Shown here: positions 58,275 through 64,000 of the stretch, one piece after another
How positions within the stretch are numbered: the stretch's first letter is position 1
Layout: the number at the start of each line of letters is the position of its first letter
From: Castanea sativa
Lineage: Eukaryota > Streptophyta > Magnoliopsida > Fagales > Fagaceae
Length of the DNA: 64,000 nucleotides
Direction: 5' to 3'
NCBI RefSeq assembly: GCF_040712315.1
Contig: NC_134015.1
Span: 5,603,945 to 5,667,944 of the forward strand
Position numbers and translations under genes: made by a program
Notes under the pieces: generated by a model
What the model was told of the DNA's origin: nothing
The model's input: only the letters and a program-made list of their open reading frames with translations
Database searches by the model: none

Positions 58275-61200
58275 TCAGTCGAATTTGAATCCACCTGAAG
58301 GAACAGAAGGAACTTCGCTCCCTCCAAAGTTGAACGTAGACTGGGCAGCATCACCTGGCATTGTCTCATCATCTTCCTCCAACCAATATGTCTCAAGAAT
58401 CTTCACAGCCTTCTCATAAATCTCAGTATTGTCATGACTCTGAAGATTCTCAATTTTCTCTAGCCCCTCCGCATCATCAATCATTTGAGCATATAGATTT
58501 ACATCTCCAGTACTGCCCGAGTTCTTATCAGCTTCCCCTACCTTCAATATGTTTTCAAGCCCTTCCAAACAAACTGTGACAATCCTTGGATCGGGGCAGA
58601 TGAGAAGATCACACAAGGGCTTGATACACCCTTGATTTACCAGGTACCTGTGACCAACAAAGAAATATAATATCTGCAGACCAAACACTTATCTAAAGGC
58701 AAACTAGGACAATGAAACAAGATTTTTCGTACTTGATTTGTTCAGGAGAACCACCAGATGTGGCATTTGAGATTGCCCATGCAGCCTCTTTCCTAATATC
58801 AAACTCAGCATTTTGAAGCAAATTAACAAGGGGGGCAATTATATCAGCCGCAATAACAGCCTGCAACAAGCAATAAAGACCCCACTTTATGGTCACAGTT
58901 GAAGAGAAATTGTGTATTTGGATCCAAATTTCACGAAACTAAGACGAGCATAATAACAAATAGAGAGAAAAACGGATTAAATCATGTTGGAATAGCTTAA
59001 ATCTATAGGTTACCTGAATCTGCTCCTTATTGCCAGCAGTGATATTTGAAATAGTCCAACAAGCTTCCTTCTTAATGCTCTTTTTATAATTATTGGTCAA
59101 CAGGTTTAATAGGCATGGAAGAGCATTGTGGTTGATAATAACCTGAACAGCAACAACACCTCATTAGTTGAAAGTGATACCAAACGAATAGGGTATGAAA
59201 TGACAAATTTTTTTCTATTGATTGAAGGATTTGAGCTTTATTAATAAGTGGATTTCAAGTGACCACGTGTAAGATGTCATTTCAAATCCATCAAATTTTT
59301 TTATAGGTGTCAATTCAAATCCATAATATCTCAAGTGTTTATTTAAGAAAATCCTCAAAGTTCTTATCATCATGTGCTGTTAAATTTATACAAGTAATTG
59401 TTCTTCAAATCCCTTTATTTGAAATTCAAATCCAACCACAACCTTCAAAAAGCACAATTTGCATGCGTGTCTATGACTGTGGAATGAGAGAAAATATATT
59501 TTAAAGAAAAACAAAAAAAAAAAGGATAATGTCCAGCCCTACTGCCCAAGTCTATTTCTTTGTACAGGCCTCGTAAGTACACCACGAAAATTCAGAAGAG
59601 GACAAAACCATTGTCTGATCTAATGCATTACAAAAGCTGGCCACACCAAAACCAAAAAAAAAAAAAAAAATCACAGACCAAGAATAGTTGCCCACAGACA
59701 AATCCTGAGTGCATACATGAATACATCACTCCATTTACAAGCACGTGACATAATAAAAAAATTAGGGAAGATCATGTACCTAAATCTAATGACTACATAT
59801 ACTTGGAAAAAAAACAATATAGCCCATATTTTATTATTCCAAGCTGCACAACTTCCTAATACCTGAGTCTGCATATCATCTCCAGTAACAATATTTCCAA
59901 CCGTACGAAGAGCAGGAATGAGCACAGAAGGAGATGGGTGGCTGAAAAATGGCAAGAAATTTTATAATTGAGTGCATAATATAGAGGTTTACACATCCCA
60001 CCACAAAGTAAGTACGACTCAATAAGGTTGCAGATCTAAGAACTCACAATAAAAGCTCAACAAGCCGAGGACAAACACCCGCTTCAATGACAGCTTGAAT
60101 TTTGTCATTTGTACCATCAGAAAGATATGAGAGTGCCCAGCAAGCATCAGTTAAGACTTCTTCATCATTTGAATGAATAAGGCGTGCAAGAGCTGGGAGT
60201 GCAGGCTTAACCTGTGCAGTAAACAATACAGCATAATATATAACATCACAATGGTTGATGAAGGCAAGTTTTCAAAAACTGCAACCCCACAATATTATTT
60301 TAGATTTTAGACTAATTAAAAGCCTAGGCAGCATCACCCACAGTTTCATAATTTGTTAAGTTTCAAAAAGCATCCAAGATAACCAACCTGATCGAAAGGA
60401 GGCTGAGGCTTGCCTCGGCAAAAATTTGACAGTGTCCAGGTAGCATTTCTCAGCATAGAAAGCTTGGCATGCTCATTCAACTGTGCCAGCAATGGAAGCA
60501 AAGCCCCATTGCCTAGGACAAGGTCACGACATCTAGGGGAATCACCAGCAACATTTCCCAATGCCCACACAGCCTGGACATCCAAAAGATATAGGTGGGG
60601 GTCAAGTCATTTTCCTTAAAAATGCCAACTTGATTAACTTCATAAAATAGTGCAAAAAGTACTAAAGAGCTAGTTTAAGCACCTAAATCACATTCATACC
60701 TGCTCGCGAACATCATCACTAGGAGAACCAAGAAGTTTGACAAAGATTGGGACAGCCCCATGATCAATTACCACTTTAGTGTTCTCAGATGTCCCAGAAG
60801 CAATGTTAGTGAGAGCCCAGGCTGCCTCAAACTATAAAAAGTTTCAAGCAATAACAATGTTAAATTCATGGTCACATACATCTAAAAAAAACCATCAGAT
60901 AATAGACAGCATGCAATAGACCTGAAGCTGTGGGTAGTCCTCCCTCATGAGAAACTCAACAAAGCGAGGAACAACGCCTGACTGTATCACTTCCTCAATT
61001 GGAGGGCTGCGCTCTGCCAAAGAAAAAAAAGGTGAATAACTGAAACAAATATATGTGTACAACAGATGCATTAGACTAGAGAGATCAAAATTTCTTACCA
61101 ATTGAAAGCAATTTCCTGAACTGAGTAGTTGCCTCAAGCTGCAGATTACTATCATCACTCCACACTCCCGCAACCATGGATGGTAGATGTTCTAACTGCA

Positions 61201-63819
61201 CTTGAACAATTCAACCATAATTAGCATGATAATCACCAATAATACCAAGAACTAACACCAGAGCAATTCCAAATCAGTAAAATGTTAAACAATTTGCATA
61301 GCAAATCCATGATTAGAGAACTTCAGTAAAAGCAAGTTGTTTTGATCTGATCTTTTTTTAAGGACAAGCATGGTAGGAGCAATCTTATGCATTCAATATA
61401 ACCAATCCAACTAAATCACCAGTAACCAATCTGATCAAACTCTAAATTCAAGTAAATTCCACTGAAACCTTCAATGTAACTAAAACAATTTTGAAAAATA
61501 AAATAAAATGAATAGATGAGCCAACCAAACCCGAACTCCAAATCAAAACCCATTGAAGCAATAGCAGATGAACTAAAACCAGTACAACCGGACCATAATT
61601 TAAAGGAAATTCCATAGAGACCTCTACAAAGACTGGCAAAAAAATTTCCAGCTACAAAGCCGATAAACCTAACCAAATCCTTCAAAATCATAGAAACTGA
61701 GCTAAAACACTAAAAAACCAATCTAATTAAACTAAATTCCATCAAAACCTCTACAATGCCCCAAACAACATCCTGCTAGAACAACAATAGACAATCCACC
61801 CAAAACCTATCAAAACGAAAGTAAATGAACTAAAACAATAGAAAAGTATTGATGTTACAAAAACAATATACAGCTATAACACTGTTAGAGGTCCCAAACA
61901 AATCATAGTTCCCTGAGCAAAGTCATTCATCAAAAACTACATAAATTAAACAAAATCTCATCAGATTTTACATAACCAGAACATTATCCAGCTTGTTCAC
62001 CAATATAAGATCCAACCAATCCCTATTCTCCCACCCAAAAATAAGCTCAAGCACTTCAAAACCAATCGAATTCCAATTGAACCCCAAATTAAATGCAAAT
62101 CCCATCAAAACCTTTAATCAAACAAAAAATTAACAGTAATAAAACAAATATAAAAATACTAATAGACAACCCAACAATTTATTCCCTAACAAAGAACCCA
62201 TCAAAACCAAATTAAATTATTCTAAAACTCCTCATTCACCCATCCAAAACCAGTCAAAACCCATAAGATTTGAACTAAACCCATCCAATCGAACTTCAAT
62301 AAACCCTTTAGCTTCAATCAAACCCTGATTCTCCAACAAAATTCATTGATACCAAAAACAACAAATCCCAACCAAAACAGCATCCAGCTAAAACCCTAAT
62401 TCCCCTATTGAAAACTCGTTACAACCATAACAACTGAACAATAAGCAATCCAATCAAACTTCAATAAACCTTTCAGCTCCAATCAAACCCTAAATTAAAG
62501 CAAAAAATTCATTTAACCTCTTTTCCTTTTCATATATATAAAAAACCAAAATGACATCAATAGCATGATCTCAACAAAATATGATCCAACTAAAAACCCT
62601 AACTCTCCAATCGAAAACTCATTACAATCATAACAAATGAACAAAAATCAATCCAATCGAACTTCAATAAACCCTCCAGCTCCAATAAAACCCTAAATTA
62701 AAGCAAAAAATTCATTTAACCTCTTTTCCTTTTCATATATATAAAAAACCAAAATGACATCAATAACACGATCTCAACAAAACAACATCCGGCTGAAATC
62801 CCTAATTCCCCTATCGAAAACTCATTACAACCATAACAAATGAACAATAAACAATCCAATCGAACTTCAATAAACCCCCCAGCTCCAATCAAACCACAAA
62901 TTAAAGCAAAAATTCCATTTAACCTCTTTTCCTTTTCAAACTCCCTCCTTGGAGGGGCATGGGGCTTAGTCAATTAGAACCGTGTTGCGCTGCTTGATTA
63001 TATATAAAAAACCAAAATGACATCAACAAAACATAATCCAGCTAAAAACCCTAACTCCCCTATCGAAAACTCATTACAATCACAAGAAATGAACAATAAA
63101 CAATCCAACCGAACTTCAACAAACCCCTCAGCTCCAATCAAACCCTAAATTAAAGAAAAAATAACAATAATCAACATAAAATAAAAAATTCCAAAACGAC
63201 GATCACAACCAAAATAAAGCCTAAATTAAAGCAAAAATTCCATTTAACCACATTTCCATTTCATATACATAAGAAAACCAAAATGACATCAATAACACGA
63301 TCTCAACAAATTATCATCCAGCTGAGAACCCTAATTCCCCTAGCGAAAACTCATTACAATTTACAACCAAAACAAATGACCAATAAACAATCCAATCGAA
63401 CTTCAATAAACCCTAAATTAAAGCAAAAAAATAATAATAATAATGATCGCGAACCTCTCTTTCATTTCAATTATGTATATCAAATTCCAAAACGACGATC
63501 AAAACTAAAACCGAACAGAATAAAAACGACGTAAAGCTAGAGAGAGAGAGAGAGGTAGGGACAGTACTTTCTTTTCGAGACCGGTGGCGGAGGATTGAAA
63601 AGAAGAGCCGAGCAACGGTTGTTGCAGCTGGTTTTGCGCGGCGCCGGAGGAGAGCTGTTGGAGACCTTCGCGACGCTTCTTCAAGAGACTCTCTTCTCTT
63701 CGCGACTTGCGGATCTCCACCATGTTGTCTTCCCTCCTCCGCCGCCCCTCCTCCGCGTCCACCGCCACCTTGTACCTGTTCCGCCGCACCTCCGTTCGTG
63801 CACTCGGCCTCAACGACAT
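58275..63819 (-). CDS. Importin subunit alpha (nuclear import adaptor), 10 coding exons, 543 aa
   Basis: Minus-strand exons are 63819-63568, 61195-61099, 61013-60922, 60831-60700, 60573-60388, 60211-60048, 59941-59863, 59142-59014, 58860-58733 and 58647-58275, all GT-AG with compatible phases, totalling 1632 nt. The protein binds classical nuclear localisation signals and links cargo to importin beta. The N-terminal IBB region is Arg/Lys-rich ([20 protein letters not shown]). Armadillo repeats follow, with the conserved Trp/Asn ladder that contacts the [60 protein letters not shown]. The acidic C-terminal region ends [11 protein letters not shown], as in IMPA-1/2-like plant proteins. Length is near the usual ~530. 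No disabling change is seen. Intron 1 is unusually long (2.4 kb) and repeat-rich. Confidence 0.95.
62345..63430. repeat. ~200-bp degenerate tandem repeat in importin-alpha intron 1
   Basis: About five units are recognised by AACCAAAATGACATCAA (present near 62551, 62754, 63017 and 63283), CCCTAA(T/C)TC.CC, AAAACTCATTACAA, CAATCCAA(T/C)CGAACTTCAA and CTCCAATCAAACC. Spacing is 203, 263 and 266 bp. The third unit carries an extra ~60 bp (62942-63000) with no match elsewhere in the window. Confidence 0.85.
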
Positions 63820-64000
63820 CGTTTTTTTTTTGTTTTGAAAAAGAGAGAGAGAGAGAGAGTCAAAAAAAATTTAAACTGAAGTTTTATAAAATTGGGTTTT
63901 GATGAGAGAGAGAGAGAGAGAGAGAGGGGGGGAGAGGGATTTGAGAGTCTGAGAGAGAAATGAAAGTTCGGGAGTATTATGTATATATATAGATAGATAT
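63820..64000 (-). promoter_or_regulatory. Importin-alpha 5' region: GA-repeat leader and TATA-like box
   Basis: GA/CT dinucleotide runs occur at about 63842-63860 and 63904-63927. A TATA-like stretch (minus strand ATCTATATATATACATA, about 63978-63994) lies about 165 bp before the ATG. The window ends here, so the full promoter is not visible. Confidence 0.5.

Overview
This is a plant nuclear window: AT-rich, intron-containing genes with GT-AG junctions, plant-specific families (DC1, B-GATA, NPH3, PPR), and plant LINE, MULE, hAT and PIF/Harbinger-type elements. A woody dicot is the best guess, possibly Fagales, but nothing in the sequence proves it. Three genes look structurally usable: a DC1 (Cys/His-rich C1) gene at 35202-36695, a GATA zinc-finger gene on the minus strand at 49639-51032 (3 exons), and an importin-alpha gene on the minus strand at 58275-63819 (10 coding exons).

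The left 50 kb is a decaying segmental/tandem duplication array. Unit A (about 1-12.6 kb) and unit C (about 34.7-50.1 kb) share the same order: upstream block, DC1 gene, long non-coding tract, an NPH3-family pseudogene, a short dispersed repeat (R1), then the last exon of a GATA gene. Unit B (about 22.3-29.2 kb) is a third copy with two large internal deletions. A further partial copy (30.9-34.4 kb) holds the 5' part of a DC1 gene. Five copies of the DC1 upstream region exist but only one long open DC1 frame: A has two internal stops, B keeps about 25 codons, the 32.5-kb copy has an early stop and is cut off, and C is open. Even C and A carry shared stop codons in front of a ninth DC1 module that is still readable downstream.

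The A/C duplication breaks inside GATA intron 2. Unit A therefore carries only GATA exon 3 (12103-12471), without the first half of the zinc finger, while C keeps the whole gene. Between units A and B (12.6-22.3 kb) lies an accessory tract with a 1638-bp MULE-type element (long inverted repeats, perfect 9-bp target duplication, empty site preserved in a neighbouring repeat), nested TIR elements, one of which carries a PPR gene fragment, and several MITEs. Unit B ends near a 612-bp hAT-type element and a two-level tandem repeat.

Unit C differs from A by a 201-bp Tourist-like MITE and a 3.9-kb 5'-inverted (twin-primed) L1-type LINE; unit A preserves the empty site for both. The right end is quieter: about 6.6 kb of intergenic DNA with no recognised gene, then importin alpha, whose 2.4-kb first intron contains about five degenerate tandem copies of a ~200-bp unit.

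I found no rRNA, tRNA or CRISPR array, and no evidence for a new multi-gene system. The value of the window is its layered record of duplication, exon capture, gene decay and transposition, where paralogous copies serve as internal before/after controls.
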